Of a stretch of DNA of 64,000 bases, positions 48,549 to 58,171 are shown piece after piece (the first letter of the stretch is position 1; every line of letters begins with the position of its first letter). A program made the translations under genes and the position numbers. Source of the stretch: Aeromicrobium sp. CnD17-E (GTDB taxonomy: Bacteria > Actinomycetota > Actinomycetes > Propionibacteriales > Nocardioidaceae); NCBI RefSeq assembly GCF_024124745.1, contig NZ_JAMXRU010000005.1, forward strand, positions 1 to 64,000, given 5' to 3'. A model generated the notes under the pieces. That model worked only from the letters and a program-made list of their open reading frames with translations. It was not told the DNA's origin and searched no databases.

Positions 48549-49646
48549 ATGGACCTGCCCGTCATGCCGCCGCTGCAGCCCATGCTCGCCAGGTCGGTCA
48601 AGGGGGTGCCCGCCGCCGATGCCGTCGACGGTGGCTACCTGTTCGAGCCGAAGTGGGACGGGTTCCGGGCCGTCGTCTTCCGCGACGGCGACGAGGTGGA
48701 GATCGCCAGCCGGTCCACCAAGGCCCTGACCCGCTACTTCCCCGACGTCGTCGCGGCGGTGCTGGCGCAGCTCCCCGAGCGTTGCGTCGTGGACGGCGAG
48801 ATCGTGACGGTGGTCGGCGACCGGCTCGACTTCGACACGCTGTCGCAGCGCATCCACCCGGCGGCCTCGCGGGTGAGCCTGCTCGCCGAGGAGACGCCCG
48901 CGAGCCTCGTCGTGTTCGACCTGCTGGCGCTCGACGACACGTCGTACCTTGACGCGCCGCTGCACGAGCGCCGGGCCGTGCTCGAGGCGGCCCTCTCCGA
49001 CGTGGAGGCACCGGTCCACGTCACGCGCACGACGCGGGACAGTGCCGAGGCCGGACGCTGGTTCGAGCAGTTCGAGGGTGCGGGTCTCGACGGGGTCGTG
49101 GCGAAGCGGCTCGACGCCCCGTACACCCCGAACGGGCGCACCATGCTCAAGGTCAAGCACGCCCGCACGGCCGACGTCGTGGTCGCCGGGTACCGGCTGC
49201 ACAAGACGTCGACGCCCGAGCAGCCGCTGCTCGGGTCGATGCTGCTGGGGCTGTACACCGACGACGGCCGCCTGCAGCACGTCGGCGTCTGCGCCTCGTT
49301 CACCGCGACGCGCCGGGCCGAGCTGGCGGCCGAGCTCGCGCCCCTGCGGGCGGAGCTGTCGGAGCACCCGTGGGGTGCCTGGCAGACCGCGCAGGCCCAC
49401 GAGGACGGCCGGCTGCCGGGCGGGCAGAGTCGCTGGACCGGCACGAAGGACCTCTCGTTCGTGCCGCTGCGCCCGGAGCGCGTGGTCGAGGTCGGCTACG
49501 AGCACATGGAGGGACGCGGCGAGGAGGGCCGGTTCCGCCACACGGCGCAGTTCAAGCGCTGGCGTCCGGACCGGGAGCCGACGTCGTGCACGTACGCCCA
49601 GCTCGAGGAGGTCGTGTCCTACGACCTCGGTGACGTGCTCGCCTAG
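48549..49646 (+). CDS. ligC: ATP-dependent DNA ligase, LigC-type
   Basis: A 365-residue stand-alone ligase. Seen: adenylation motif FEPKWDGFRAVVF with Lys35, RSTKALTRYFPD, VVDGEIVTV, LVVFDLLAL, GLDGVVAKRLDAPY, MLKVKHARTADVVV (motif V), and an OB-fold tail with FVPLRPERVVEVGYEHMEG. Size and lack of LigD domains match mycobacterial LigC, which works with Prim-PolC in base-excision-type repair; a Prim-PolC-like gene lies 1.7 kb away. No Ku gene is in the window. Confidence 0.9.
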   Translation: MDLPVMPPLQPMLARSVKGVPAADAVDGGYLFEPKWDGFRAVVFRDGDEVEIASRSTKALTRYFPDVVAAVLAQLPERCVVDGEIVTVVGDRLDFDTLSQRIHPAASRVSLLAEETPASLVVFDLLALDDTSYLDAPLHERRAVLEAALSDVEAPVHVTRTTRDSAEAGRWFEQFEGAGLDGVVAKRLDAPYTPNGRTMLKVKHARTADVVVAGYRLHKTSTPEQPLLGSMLLGLYTDDGRLQHVGVCASFTATRRAELAAELAPLRAELSEHPWGAWQTAQAHEDGRLPGGQSRWTGTKDLSFVPLRPERVVEVGYEHMEGRGEEGRFRHTAQFKRWRPDREPTSCTYAQLEEVVSYDLGDVLA

Positions 49647-50434
49647 CGACCCGGTCGCTCGCCGAGGCGGCGCAGCTGCTCCAGCAGCGCCTCGGACGGC
49701 AGCAGCTCGTCGCCCGCGATGAGGTCGTCGCGCACCTCGGCGGGCAGCGTCTCGACGCCGTCCTCGCCGAGGTGGCGCACCTCGTCGTGCAGCGCCTCCA
49801 TGCGGGCATCGAGGGCGTGCGCGGAGTCGGCGGCGTCGCAGAGGCGCTCGGCGAGGTCGTCAGGGACGGCGCCGCGGTACTTGTAGTGGATCTTGTGCTC
49901 GAGGCTGGCCCAGAAGTCCATGGCGATCGTGCGCAGCTGCACCTCGACCGTGACCGGGACGGGACCGTCCGACAGGTACACGGGCACCTCGAGCAGCAGG
50001 TGCAGGCTGCGGTAGCCGTTGGCCTTGGGCGAGGCGATGTAGTCGCGGACGTCGAGGACGGTCAGGTCGTCCTGCGACGTGAGCAGCTCGTGCACGCGGT
50101 AGACGTCGGAGACGAAGCTGCACGTGACGCGCACGCCCGCGATGTCGGTGATGGTCTCGCGGATCGACTCGAACGTCGGCAGCGTGCCCTTGCGGCCCAT
50201 CTTCTCCGCGAGGCTGTCGGGCGACTTGAGCCGCGACGCGATGTGCTCGATGGGGTTCGTGTCGTGCATGAGCGCGAACTCGTCGCGCAGGATCGTCAGC
50301 TTGGTGACGACCTCCTCCATCGCGAACCGGTGCCGGAGCATGAAGCGGGTGAAGTCCTGCCGCAGCGCCTTGGGGTCGTCGAGGTGCAGGACCTCGTCGC
50401 CCTGCCCCAGCGCCTCCTTGCTCGTCAGCTCCAC
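49643..50434 (-). CDS. Small alarmone synthetase (RelA/SpoT-domain GTP pyrophosphokinase)
   Basis: A 263-residue single-domain (p)ppGpp synthetase without the hydrolase or regulatory domains of Rel. Seen: DIAGVRVTCSFVSDVYRV, YIASPKANGYRSLHLLL, VEVQLRTIAMDFWASLEHKIHYK (in parts VEVQLRTIAMDFW, EHKIHYKYRG), the synthetase motifs of RelP/RelQ types, with a helical C-terminal tail. GTG 50434. Its 3' end overlaps the ligC end by 4 bp on the opposite strand. Likely makes alarmone under a specific stress; the trigger is unknown. Confidence 0.87.
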   Translation of the reverse strand: MELTSKEALGQGDEVLHLDDPKALRQDFTRFMLRHRFAMEEVVTKLTILRDEFALMHDTNPIEHIASRLKSPDSLAEKMGRKGTLPTFESIRETITDIAGVRVTCSFVSDVYRVHELLTSQDDLTVLDVRDYIASPKANGYRSLHLLLEVPVYLSDGPVPVTVEVQLRTIAMDFWASLEHKIHYKYRGAVPDDLAERLCDAADSAHALDARMEALHDEVRHLGEDGVETLPAEVRDDLIAGDELLPSEALLEQLRRLGERPGR

Positions 50435-50518
50435 GCGGTCAGCCTACGACGGGCGGTCGACGCGTGACGCGTCCCGCGCGAGGCGGCCTGAGGTCGGCGC
50501 TGTGTCGGCGCGGGGTCC

Positions 50519-50530
50519 TACGGTGTCCTC
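50519..50530 (+). promoter_or_regulatory. Leaderless promoter -10 of the YdeI-like gene (TACGGT)
   Basis: TACGGT at 50519-50524 ends 6 nt before GTG 50531. Confidence 0.45.
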
Positions 50531-51115
50531 GTGGGCGTGATGGACGAGGCGGAGCAGGTGGCTCCCGGGTCGCTGACGGCGTGGCACGAGTGGCTGCGGG
50601 AGCACCACGGCGACGCTCGCGGCGTGTGGCTGGAGATGACGGCCCGCGGCGCCGAGGGTGACGACGCGCTGTCGTACGAGAACGCGGTCTGCGAGGCCCT
50701 CTGCTGGGGATGGATCGACGGTCGGGTCCGCGGCGCCGTGGACGGGCGGGGCGCCGCGATCTGGATGTCGCCACGTCGGCGGGGGAGCGCGTGGGCCGCG
50801 TCGAACCGGGCCCGCGTGGCCCGGCTGGTCGAGGAGGGGCGGATGCGTCCGCCCGGCCAGGCCGTGGTCGACACCGCGCGGGCCGACGGCTCCTGGACCG
50901 TCCTCGTCGGACCCGAGCAGGGCGAGGAGCCGGACGCGCTGCGTGCCGGCCTCGACGCCGACCCCGCGGCCCGCGCCTTCTGGGACGCCCTGCCGCCGAG
51001 CGCCCGGCTCTTCGCACTCACCCAGCTCGCCACGGCCAAGCGGGAGTCGACCCGCCTCGCCCGCATCGAGAAGCTGCTCGCCCAGTGCCGCGCGGGCGAG
51101 CGGCCCGACCGCTGA
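50531..51115 (+). CDS. YdeI/OmdA family protein
   Basis: A 194-residue protein of the YdeI/OmpD-associated (OmdA) family; members are linked to antimicrobial-peptide resistance, but the activity is unknown. Seen: WHEWLREHHGDARGVWLEM, ALSYENAVCEALCWGWIDGR, SPRRRGSAWAASNRARVARL and FWDALPPSARLFALTQLATAKR, the family's ordered motifs. GTG 50531 with a TACGGT -10. Followed by a 200-bp non-coding repeat region. Confidence 0.85.
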   Translation: MGVMDEAEQVAPGSLTAWHEWLREHHGDARGVWLEMTARGAEGDDALSYENAVCEALCWGWIDGRVRGAVDGRGAAIWMSPRRRGSAWAASNRARVARLVEEGRMRPPGQAVVDTARADGSWTVLVGPEQGEEPDALRAGLDADPAARAFWDALPPSARLFALTQLATAKRESTRLARIEKLLAQCRAGERPDR

Positions 51116-51138
51116 CGCTTCGATCGACGGTCGCCCCC

Positions 51139-51299
51139 GAGCGGTGGATCCTCCACGGAATGCGCGTCCGGGCAGTGAAGCATCCACCGCTCAAGGCAGG
51201 CGGAGTCGGGCGGCGGATCCTCCACCTTGTCAGTGCCCAGACGGTGGAGAGCTCACCGCTCTGGGGGAGCTGGCGTCGGGCGGTGGATCGTCCACCGTC
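51139..51299. repeat. Degenerate 70-bp tandem repeat built of palindromes
   Basis: Three units begin at 51141, 51211 and 51281 (exact 70-bp period), each opening with GG(T/C)GGATCsTCCAC. Unit 3 carries the palindrome CGGTGGATCGTCCACCG (51281-51297). GAGCGGTGGAT (51139-51149) pairs with ATCCACCGCTC (51182-51192), and CGGTG...CACCG spans 51242-51259. It fills the gap between the YdeI-like and Prim-PolC-like convergent genes. No ORF with support lies inside. Confidence 0.8.
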
Positions 51300-51315
51300 G
51301 CAGCGCGCCCGGACC

Positions 51316-52404
51316 TCAGCCCTGCTTGTTGCGCGTGTCCTTGCTGGGCTGCACCCGCTTCGGCTCGCCGGGCATCTTGGGGTACTCCGGGGGATAGGGC
51401 AGGTCGCCGAGACCGCGCTCGAGGTCGGCGCGCCATAGGTCGAGCAACGGCTCGAGCGACTGGGGGTCGTCGTCGATGTCGGCCCAGGCGTCGCCGCCGC
51501 GCTCCGCGAGGAGGCCGGGGATCGTGCGCAGCGTGAAGGCCATCGGGTCGTCGACGTCGGCGAGCTCGTCCCACCGCAGCGGGAACGACGCGGGGGCTCC
51601 CTGCTTGGGGCGGAGGCTGTAGGCCGATGCGATGGTGCGGTCGCGGGCGTTCTGGTTGACGTCGACGAAGATCCGGTCGCCGCGCTCCTCCTTCCACCAG
51701 GCCGTGGTCACGCGGTCGCTGCGTCGCTCGAGCTCACGGCCGAGGCCGATGGCGGCGTGCCGGACGTCGGTGAAGGTCCATCGCGGCTCGACCCGGACGT
51801 ACACGTGCACGCCGTTCTTGCCGCTGGTCTTCACGTGGCCACGCAGGCCGAGGTCGCCGAGCAGCTCCTGCACGGTGCCGGCCTCCCGGACGGCGTCGAC
51901 GAAGCCGGTGTCGCCGTGCGGGTCGAGGTCGATCCGCAGCTCGTCGGGGCGGTCCAGGTCGCCGCGTCGGGCCGGGCCGGGGTGGAAGGTGATGGTGCCC
52001 ATCTGCGCGGCCCACGCCACGACGGCGACGTGGTCGGGGCAGAGCTCCTCGGCGGTGCGTCCGGTGGGGAAGTGCACACGCACCGACGGCGCCCAGTCGG
52101 GCATGCCGCGCATGACCCGTTTCTGGTAGAACGCGTCGCCCTGCGGACCACGTCCGTGGGTGGCCTCACGGGCCGTGAGCGTCATGCCGGGCTGCACGCC
52201 CTTGGGCCACCGCTCCAGCGCGGTCGGGCGGTCGCGCAGGGCGCGGACGATGCCGTCGCCGACCGCGACGTAGTACTCGACGACCTCGAGCTTGGTGACC
52301 TCCGGTCCGTGCTCGGACGCCGGGTAGATCACCCGGTCGGCGCTGGAGACCCTCACCTCGCGTCCGTCCGCGTCGACGACGACCGCCGGTGACTTCGCTG
52401 CCAT
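51316..52404 (-). CDS. LigD polymerase-domain protein, Prim-PolC-like
   Basis: A 362-residue archaeo-eukaryotic primase-type polymerase (LigD_pol). Seen: VIYPASEHGPEVTKLEVVEYY, YQKRVMRGMPDW, the metal-binding LRIDLDPHGD (Asp-x-Asp), HVKTSGKNGVHVYVRV (nucleotide/5'-phosphate site) and RIFVDVNQNARD (third Asp). No ligase or phosphoesterase domain, so this is the stand-alone form, comparable to mycobacterial Prim-PolC, which partners LigC in repair. The C-terminus has a basic Lys/Pro tail. It is on the opposite strand from ligC, with two unrelated genes between. Confidence 0.88.
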   Translation of the reverse strand: MAAKSPAVVVDADGREVRVSSADRVIYPASEHGPEVTKLEVVEYYVAVGDGIVRALRDRPTALERWPKGVQPGMTLTAREATHGRGPQGDAFYQKRVMRGMPDWAPSVRVHFPTGRTAEELCPDHVAVVAWAAQMGTITFHPGPARRGDLDRPDELRIDLDPHGDTGFVDAVREAGTVQELLGDLGLRGHVKTSGKNGVHVYVRVEPRWTFTDVRHAAIGLGRELERRSDRVTTAWWKEERGDRIFVDVNQNARDRTIASAYSLRPKQGAPASFPLRWDELADVDDPMAFTLRTIPGLLAERGGDAWADIDDDPQSLEPLLDLWRADLERGLGDLPYPPEYPKMPGEPKRVQPSKDTRNKQG

Positions 52405-52470
52405 GACAGCACCCTAGGACCGCGACCCGTCCGGGGCGAGCGTGCCGAACGCGGGTGAGGGTTGCCTTCT

Positions 52471-52506
52471 TTGAACGGCCGGAATCAATAACGGCACACT
52501 GGTGTT
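52471..52506 (+). promoter_or_regulatory. sufR promoter with small inverted repeat
   Basis: TTGAAC (52471-52476), 18-nt spacer, CACACT (52495-52500), then GTG 52507 after 6 nt. ACAC-TG-GTGT (52496-52505) lies between -10 and start and could be the SufR autoregulatory site; that assignment is inference. Confidence 0.35.
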
Positions 52507-53217
52507 GTGAAATACATGCGCGCCGAGGAGATGGAGTCGACGACCGTCGACGACGCCCCCACGCGCGAGCGCGTTGCGACGTCGATCCTGGAGCACGGTC
52601 CGTCGACCGCAGCCGACCTCGCCCAGCGGCTGGGCCTCACGCCCGCCGCCGTGCGGCGTCACCTCGAGCAGCTGTTGGCGGACGGCGTCCTCGCCCAGCG
52701 CCAGCCGCGCTCGACGGCGCGTCGGGGTCGAGGCCGTCCCGCCAAGGTCTTCGTCATCACCGACGCCGGCCGCGACACCTTCGCGCACTCCTACGACGAC
52801 CTCGCCGCCGACGCACTCCGCTTCCTGTCGGAGACCGCGGGCGACGAGGCGGTCGCCGCGTTCGCGGCCCGACGTCTGCGCGCCCTCACCGAGAAGTACC
52901 GCCCGCTCGTCGAGGCCGCGCCCGTCGAGGAGCGTCCTCGGGTGCTCGCCGACGCGCTGAGCGCCGACGGGTTCGCCGCGTCGGCCGGGACGACCCCGGC
53001 CGGTGCGCAGATCTGCCAGCACCACTGCCCGGTCGCGCACGTGGCGGCCGAGTTCCCCCAGCTGTGCGAGGCCGAGACGGCGATGTTCGCCGACCTGCTC
53101 GGCTCCCACGTCCAGCGCCTCGCGACGATCGCCCACGGCGACGGCGTGTGCACGACCCACCTGCCCCATCCCACGACCCAAGCCACAGGTCCCACCACAG
53201 AGAGGGTGTCGTCATGA
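52507..53217 (+). CDS. sufR: SUF operon regulator SufR
   Basis: A 236-residue winged-helix repressor that senses iron-sulfur status and controls the operon it heads. Seen: MarR/ArsR-like DNA-binding part ([35 protein letters not shown]), wing with RRGRGRPAK, and Fe-S ligands Cys170, Cys174 and Cys187 in CQHHCPV ... QLCEAE, plus a further Cys in DGVCTTH. GTG 52507. Its stop overlaps the sufB ATG (ATGA), so repressor and machinery are co-translated. Confidence 0.93.
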   Translation: MKYMRAEEMESTTVDDAPTRERVATSILEHGPSTAADLAQRLGLTPAAVRRHLEQLLADGVLAQRQPRSTARRGRGRPAKVFVITDAGRDTFAHSYDDLAADALRFLSETAGDEAVAAFAARRLRALTEKYRPLVEAAPVEERPRVLADALSADGFAASAGTTPAGAQICQHHCPVAHVAAEFPQLCEAETAMFADLLGSHVQRLATIAHGDGVCTTHLPHPTTQATGPTTERVSS

Positions 53218-54638
53218 CGACCAACTCGATCGAAGAGCTCAACCCCGGGCTCAAGGACGTCGGCCGCTACGAGTTCGGCTGGTCCGACGCGAACGACGCG
53301 GGTGCCAACGCCCAACGCGGCCTCAACGAGGAGATCGTGCGCGACATCTCCGCGAAGAAGAGCGAGCCGCAGTGGATGCTCGACCTGCGCCTGAAGGGTC
53401 TGCGGCTCTTCGACCGCAAGCCGCTGCCCACGTGGGGCGCGGGGCTCGAGGACATCGACTTCGACAACATCAAGTACTTCGTGCGCTCCTCGGAGAAGCA
53501 GGCCGCCTCGTGGGAGGACCTGCCCGAGGACATCAAGAACACCTACGACCGCCTCGGCATCCCCGAGGCCGAGAAGCAGCGGCTCGTCGCCGGCGTCGCC
53601 GCGCAGTACGAGTCCGAGGTCGTCTACCACTCGATCCGTGAGGACCTCGAGGAGAAGGGCGTCCTCTTCCTCGACACCGACACGGCGCTCAAGGAGCACC
53701 CGGAGATCTTCGAGGAGTACTTCGGCACCGTCATCCCCGTCGGTGACAACAAGTTCTCCGCACTGAACACGGCGGTGTGGTCCGGCGGCTCGTTCATCTA
53801 CGTGCCCAAGGGTGTCCACGTCGACATCCCGCTCCAGGCCTACTTCCGCATCAACACCGAGAACATGGGCCAGTTCGAGCGGACGCTGATCATCGCCGAC
53901 GAGGACTCCTACGTCCACTACGTCGAGGGCTGCACGGCGCCGATCTACTCGAGCGACTCGCTGCACTCCGCGGTCGTCGAGATCATCGTCAAGAAGAACG
54001 CCCGCGTCCGGTACACGACGATCCAGAACTGGTCGAACAACGTGTACAACCTGGTCACCAAGCGCGCGACGTGCGAGGCCGGCGCGACCATGGAGTGGGT
54101 CGACGGCAACATCGGCTCGAAGGTCACCATGAAGTACCCGGCCGTCTACCTGATGGGCGAGCACGCCCGCGGCGAGACGCTGTCGATCGCCTTCGCGGGC
54201 GAGGGCCAGCACCAGGACGCCGGTGCCAAGATGGTGCACGCGGCTCCCCACACGTCGAGCTCGATCCTGAGCAAGTCGGTGGCCCGCGGTGGCGGTCGCA
54301 CCTCCTACCGCGGCCTGCTGCAGGTCATGGAGGGCGCGTACGGCTCGGCCAGCACGGTCAAGTGCGACGCGCTGCTCGTCGACCAGGTCAGCCGGTCCGA
54401 CACGTACCCGTACGTCGACGTCCGTGAGGACGACGTGACGCTCGGTCACGAGGCCACGGTCTCCAAGGTGAGCGACGACCAGCTCTTCTACTTCATGCAG
54501 CGCGGCATGGAGGAGGACGAGGCCATGGCGATGATCGTCCGCGGGTTCGTCGAGCCCATCGCGCGGGAGCTCCCGATGGAGTACGCGCTCGAGCTGAACC
54601 GCCTCATCGAGCTGCAGATGGAAGGAGCCGTCGGCTGA
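53214..54638 (+). CDS. sufB: Fe-S cluster scaffold SufB
   Basis: A 474-residue beta-helix scaffold subunit of SufBCD, which assembles and transfers Fe-S clusters. Seen: [14 protein letters not shown], the [15 protein letters not shown] start block, [21 protein letters not shown] (in parts), [21 protein letters not shown] with a conserved Cys, [13 protein letters not shown], and [31 protein letters not shown]. The reading frame is uninterrupted: there is no intein, unlike M. tuberculosis SufB. ATG 53214 overlaps the sufR stop. Confidence 0.97.
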   Translation: MTTNSIEELNPGLKDVGRYEFGWSDANDAGANAQRGLNEEIVRDISAKKSEPQWMLDLRLKGLRLFDRKPLPTWGAGLEDIDFDNIKYFVRSSEKQAASWEDLPEDIKNTYDRLGIPEAEKQRLVAGVAAQYESEVVYHSIREDLEEKGVLFLDTDTALKEHPEIFEEYFGTVIPVGDNKFSALNTAVWSGGSFIYVPKGVHVDIPLQAYFRINTENMGQFERTLIIADEDSYVHYVEGCTAPIYSSDSLHSAVVEIIVKKNARVRYTTIQNWSNNVYNLVTKRATCEAGATMEWVDGNIGSKVTMKYPAVYLMGEHARGETLSIAFAGEGQHQDAGAKMVHAAPHTSSSILSKSVARGGGRTSYRGLLQVMEGAYGSASTVKCDALLVDQVSRSDTYPYVDVREDDVTLGHEATVSKVSDDQLFYFMQRGMEEDEAMAMIVRGFVEPIARELPMEYALELNRLIELQMEGAVG

Positions 54639-55825
54639 TGACCCTCGTCGACACCGACCGCACGGTCGAGAACATCGGTCAGGCCCTGGAGCTCGACCAC
54701 GTCGAGTCCCACCTGCACCCCGAGCCGTCCTACGACGTCGCGGCGCACCCGGTGCCCACAGGCCTGGAGGAGATCTGGCGCTTCACGCCGCTGAAGCGGC
54801 TGCGTGGCCTGCTCGACGGCACCCCCTCCGACGCGCACCTCACGTGGGAGCAGCAGCTGCCCGAGGGCGTCACGCTCACCGAGATCAGCACGGCCGAGGC
54901 GCAGGCCCTGGCCGTCAACGCCCCCTTCGACCGGCTCGGCGCGCTCGCCGTGGCGAACGCCGGGGGAGCGGTGCTGCTCGATGTGCCCGCCAACCTCGAG
55001 CTCAGCGAGCCCGTGCGGCTGACGCTCACGGGCGACTCCGTCGACTCGACCGTCTGGGGCCACGTCGTGGTCCGCGTCGGCACGCACGCGAAGGCCACGG
55101 TGGTCGTCGACCACGCGGGCAGCGCGACGTACGACGCGTTCACCCAGGTCGTCGTCGGCGACGGCGCCTCGCTCGACCTCGTCACGGTCAACGACTGGGC
55201 CGACGACGCCGTGCACGCCGGCCAGTACAACGTGCGCGTCGGTCGCGACGCGTCGGTCCGCGCGTTCGAGGTCAGCCTCGGCGGCGACCTCGTGCGCACC
55301 AACGTGAACGTCGACTACGCGGGGCCCGGCGGCAGCGCCGAGCTCCTCGGCGTCTACTTCGCCGACGCCGGCCAGCACATCGAGCACCGCCAGTTCGTCG
55401 ACCACACGGCGCCGCGCACGAAGAGCAACGTCGAGTACAAGGGCGCGCTGCAGGGCCAGGACGCGCACACCGTCTGGGTCGGCAACGTGCTCATCCGCAA
55501 GGTGGCCGAGGGCATCGAGACGTTCGAGCAGAACGACAACCTCGTGCTCACCGACGGCGCCAAGGCCGACTCCGTGCCGAACCTGGAGATCGAGACCGGC
55601 GACATCGCCGGTGCCGGTCACGCCAGCACCACCGGCCGCTTCGACGACAACCACCTGTTCTACCTGCAGAGCCGGGGCATCGAGGAGGCCGAGGCGCGTC
55701 GTCTCGTCGTGCACGGCTTCTTCAACGACATCATCCGACGCATCGGCGTGCCCGAGCTGCAGGAGCGGCTCGTGGAGGCGATCGAGTCCGAGCTGGCCGG
55801 TGCCGACCTGAGCAAGGTCGGCTGA
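54638..55825 (+). CDS. sufD: Fe-S cluster assembly protein SufD
   Basis: A 395-residue partner of SufB in the SufBC2D complex. Seen: N-terminal helical domain, [16 protein letters not shown], beta-helix core, [21 protein letters not shown] (in parts [14 protein letters not shown]), [14 protein letters not shown] with [21 protein letters not shown]. The His in GHASTTG is the conserved SufD residue. The start overlaps the sufB stop by one base. Confidence 0.96.
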   Translation: MTLVDTDRTVENIGQALELDHVESHLHPEPSYDVAAHPVPTGLEEIWRFTPLKRLRGLLDGTPSDAHLTWEQQLPEGVTLTEISTAEAQALAVNAPFDRLGALAVANAGGAVLLDVPANLELSEPVRLTLTGDSVDSTVWGHVVVRVGTHAKATVVVDHAGSATYDAFTQVVVGDGASLDLVTVNDWADDAVHAGQYNVRVGRDASVRAFEVSLGGDLVRTNVNVDYAGPGGSAELLGVYFADAGQHIEHRQFVDHTAPRTKSNVEYKGALQGQDAHTVWVGNVLIRKVAEGIETFEQNDNLVLTDGAKADSVPNLEIETGDIAGAGHASTTGRFDDNHLFYLQSRGIEEAEARRLVVHGFFNDIIRRIGVPELQERLVEAIESELAGADLSKVG

Positions 55826-55828
55826 GCG

Positions 55829-56161
55829 ATGCCCGAGTCCGGACCCCAGTTCGCGGCACCCCTCGACGTCCTCGTCGAGGGGACCGCGACCGCGGTGACC
55901 GTCGACGGCGTCGACGTCGCGCTGGTGCGCGAGGGCGACGCGGTCTACGCGATCCGCGACGAGTGCTCGCACGCCGCCATCCCGCTGTCGGAGGGGGAGG
56001 TGGAGGGCTGCGAGATCGAGTGCTGGCTGCACGGGTCGCGCTTCGACGCCCGCACCGGCAAGCCCCTCAACCTGCCGGCCACCGAGGCCGTCCCCACCTA
56101 CCCCACGACCATCACCGACGGACGCGTCCTGGTCGACGTGTCCGCCCCCACCAGGAGCTGA
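55829..56161 (+). CDS. Rieske-type (2Fe-2S) ferredoxin within the suf operon
   Basis: A 110-residue small Rieske protein of the non-haem type. Seen: ligand box 1 [10 protein letters not shown] (Cys-x-His) and box 2 [10 protein letters not shown] (Cys-x-x-His), 17 residues between, then [12 protein letters not shown] typical of biphenyl-dioxygenase-type ferredoxins. It begins 4 bp after sufD and is followed 5 bp later by sufC, so it is an integral operon member, a placement common in actinobacteria. May pass electrons for cluster assembly; that is inference. Confidence 0.9.
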   Translation: MPESGPQFAAPLDVLVEGTATAVTVDGVDVALVREGDAVYAIRDECSHAAIPLSEGEVEGCEIECWLHGSRFDARTGKPLNLPATEAVPTYPTTITDGRVLVDVSAPTRS

Positions 56162-56166
56162 ACCAC

Positions 56167-56925
56167 ATGAGCACCCTCGAGATCAAGAACCTGCACGTCT
56201 CGGTCAACACCGAGGACGGCGCGAAGGAGATCCTGCGCGGCGTCGACCTCACGGTCAACAGCGGCGAGGTCCACGCCATCATGGGCCCGAACGGCTCGGG
56301 CAAGTCGACGCTCGCGTACTCGATCGCCGGCCACCCGAAGTACACCGTCACCGACGGCGAGGTCCTGCTGGACGGCGAGAACATCCTCGAGCTCAGCGTC
56401 GACGAGCGCGCCCGCGCGGGCCTGTTCCTCGCGATGCAGTACCCCGTCGAGGTCCCCGGCGTGTCCGTCGCGAACTTCCTGCGCACCGCCAAGACCGCCA
56501 TCGACGGCGAGGCCCCCAAGCTGCGCACCTGGGTCAAGGACGTCAACGCCGCCCTCGAGCGCGTCACCCTCGACCCGACGTTCGCGCAGCGCAGCGTCAA
56601 CGAGGGCTTCTCCGGCGGTGAGAAGAAGCGTCACGAGATCGCCCAGCTCGAGCTGCTGAACCCCAAGTTCGCCGTGCTCGACGAGACCGACTCCGGCCTC
56701 GACATCGACGCCCTGCGCGTGGTGTCCGAGGGCGTCAACCGCTACACCGACCAGGGTGACCGTGGCGTCCTGCTGATCACGCACTACACGCGGATCCTGC
56801 AGTACATCAAGCCCGACTTCGTGCACGTGTTCGTCGCGGGCAGGCTGGCCGAGTCCGGCGGTCGCGAGCTGGCCGACCAGCTCGAGGCGGAGGGCTACGA
56901 CAAGTACGTGAAGGCCGCGGTCTGA
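56167..56925 (+). CDS. sufC: Fe-S cluster assembly ATPase SufC
   Basis: A 252-residue ABC-type ATPase driving SufBD. Seen: [12 protein letters not shown], Walker [36 protein letters not shown] (Q-loop), signature [11 protein letters not shown], Walker [17 protein letters not shown] and H-loop [12 protein letters not shown] 56167 with AGGAG 8 nt upstream. Confidence 0.97.
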   Translation: MSTLEIKNLHVSVNTEDGAKEILRGVDLTVNSGEVHAIMGPNGSGKSTLAYSIAGHPKYTVTDGEVLLDGENILELSVDERARAGLFLAMQYPVEVPGVSVANFLRTAKTAIDGEAPKLRTWVKDVNAALERVTLDPTFAQRSVNEGFSGGEKKRHEIAQLELLNPKFAVLDETDSGLDIDALRVVSEGVNRYTDQGDRGVLLITHYTRILQYIKPDFVHVFVAGRLAESGGRELADQLEAEGYDKYVKAAV

Positions 56926-56927
56926 TC

Positions 56928-58169
56928 ATGACCTCTTACGACGTCGAGGCGGTCCGCAAGGACTTCCCCATCCTCGAGCGCACGCTGGCGGGCGACCACC
57001 CGCTGGTGTACCTCGACAGCGCCAACACGTCCCACAAGCCGCGCCAGGTGGTCGAGGCGATCGAGCAGCACTACCTGCAGCACAACGCGAACGTGGCCCG
57101 GGCGATGCACCAGCTCGGCGCCGAGGCGAGCGAGGCGTTCGAGCTGGGTCGCACCAAGGTGGCCGGCTTCATCGGCGCCGGTCGGCGTGAGGAGGTCGTG
57201 TTCACCAAGAACGCGTCCGAGGCGCTGAACCTGGTGGCGCGCGTGCTGGGCGACGCGGGCACGGTGGGGGAGGGCGACGAGGTCGTCATCTCCGAGATGG
57301 AGCACCACTCCAACATCGTGCCGTGGCAGCTGCTCACGGAGCGCACCGGCGCGACGCTGCGCTGGTTCGGCGTGACCGACCAGGGGCGTCTCGATCTCGA
57401 CGACCTCGACACGCTCGTCACCGAGCGCACCAAGGTCGTCTCCCTGACGTGGGTCTCGAACATGCTCGGCACGATCAACCCGGTCGAGCGGGTCATCGCC
57501 CGGGCCCACGAGGTCGGCGCGCTGGTCGTCATCGACGGGTCACAGGCCGTGCCGCAGATCCCGGTCGACGTCAGCAGCCTCGGCGCCGACTTCGTCGCCT
57601 TCACCGGCCACAAGATGGTCGGCCCGACGGGCATCGGCGTCCTCTGGGGCCGCTACGACCTGCTTGCCTCGCTGCCTCCGTTCCTCGGTGGCGGCGAGAT
57701 GATCGAGACCGTGACGATGGAGCGTTCGACGTTCGCTGCTCCGCCGCACCGGTTCGAGGCCGGCACCCCGCCGATCGCGCAGTCCGTGGGCCTCGGTGCC
57801 GCGGTGGACTACCTGAGCGCGCTCGGCATGGAGAACGTGGCCGCGCACGAGCAGGCGATCACGGCCTACGCGCTGGAGCGCATGCAGGAGGTCGACGGCC
57901 TGACGGTCGTCGGACCGAGGGAGGCCGTGCAGCGTGGGGGAGCGATCAGCTTCACCCTCGACGACGTGCACCCGCACGACGTCGCCCAGCTGCTCGACTC
58001 CCGCGGCGTGGCGGTCCGCGCCGGGCACCACTGCGCCAAGCCGGCGCACCAGCGGTTCGGTGTGCAGTCCACCACGCGCGCGTCGTTCTACCTGTACACG
58101 ACCGAGGCCGAGATCGACGCGCTCGTCGAGGCGATCCGGCACACCCAGCAGTACTTCGGAGGGCGGTGA
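56928..58169 (+). CDS. sufS: Cysteine desulfurase SufS
   Basis: A 413-residue PLP enzyme (group II) providing sulfur to SufU. Seen: VYLDSANTSHKPRQVVE, FTKNASEALNLVAR, EMEHHSNIVPWQ, VDVSSLGADFVAFTGHKMVGPTG (in parts) with the PLP Lys229, FLGGGEMIETV, and catalytic Cys369 in RAGHHCAKP. ATG 56928 is 2 bp after sufC. Confidence 0.97.
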   Translation: MTSYDVEAVRKDFPILERTLAGDHPLVYLDSANTSHKPRQVVEAIEQHYLQHNANVARAMHQLGAEASEAFELGRTKVAGFIGAGRREEVVFTKNASEALNLVARVLGDAGTVGEGDEVVISEMEHHSNIVPWQLLTERTGATLRWFGVTDQGRLDLDDLDTLVTERTKVVSLTWVSNMLGTINPVERVIARAHEVGALVVIDGSQAVPQIPVDVSSLGADFVAFTGHKMVGPTGIGVLWGRYDLLASLPPFLGGGEMIETVTMERSTFAAPPHRFEAGTPPIAQSVGLGAAVDYLSALGMENVAAHEQAITAYALERMQEVDGLTVVGPREAVQRGGAISFTLDDVHPHDVAQLLDSRGVAVRAGHHCAKPAHQRFGVQSTTRASFYLYTTEAEIDALVEAIRHTQQYFGGR

Positions 58170-58171
58170 CC

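Noticed and set aside
51139-51299. CRISPR array
   Set aside because: Only three degenerate units with internal palindromes and no constant-length unique spacers; no cas genes.
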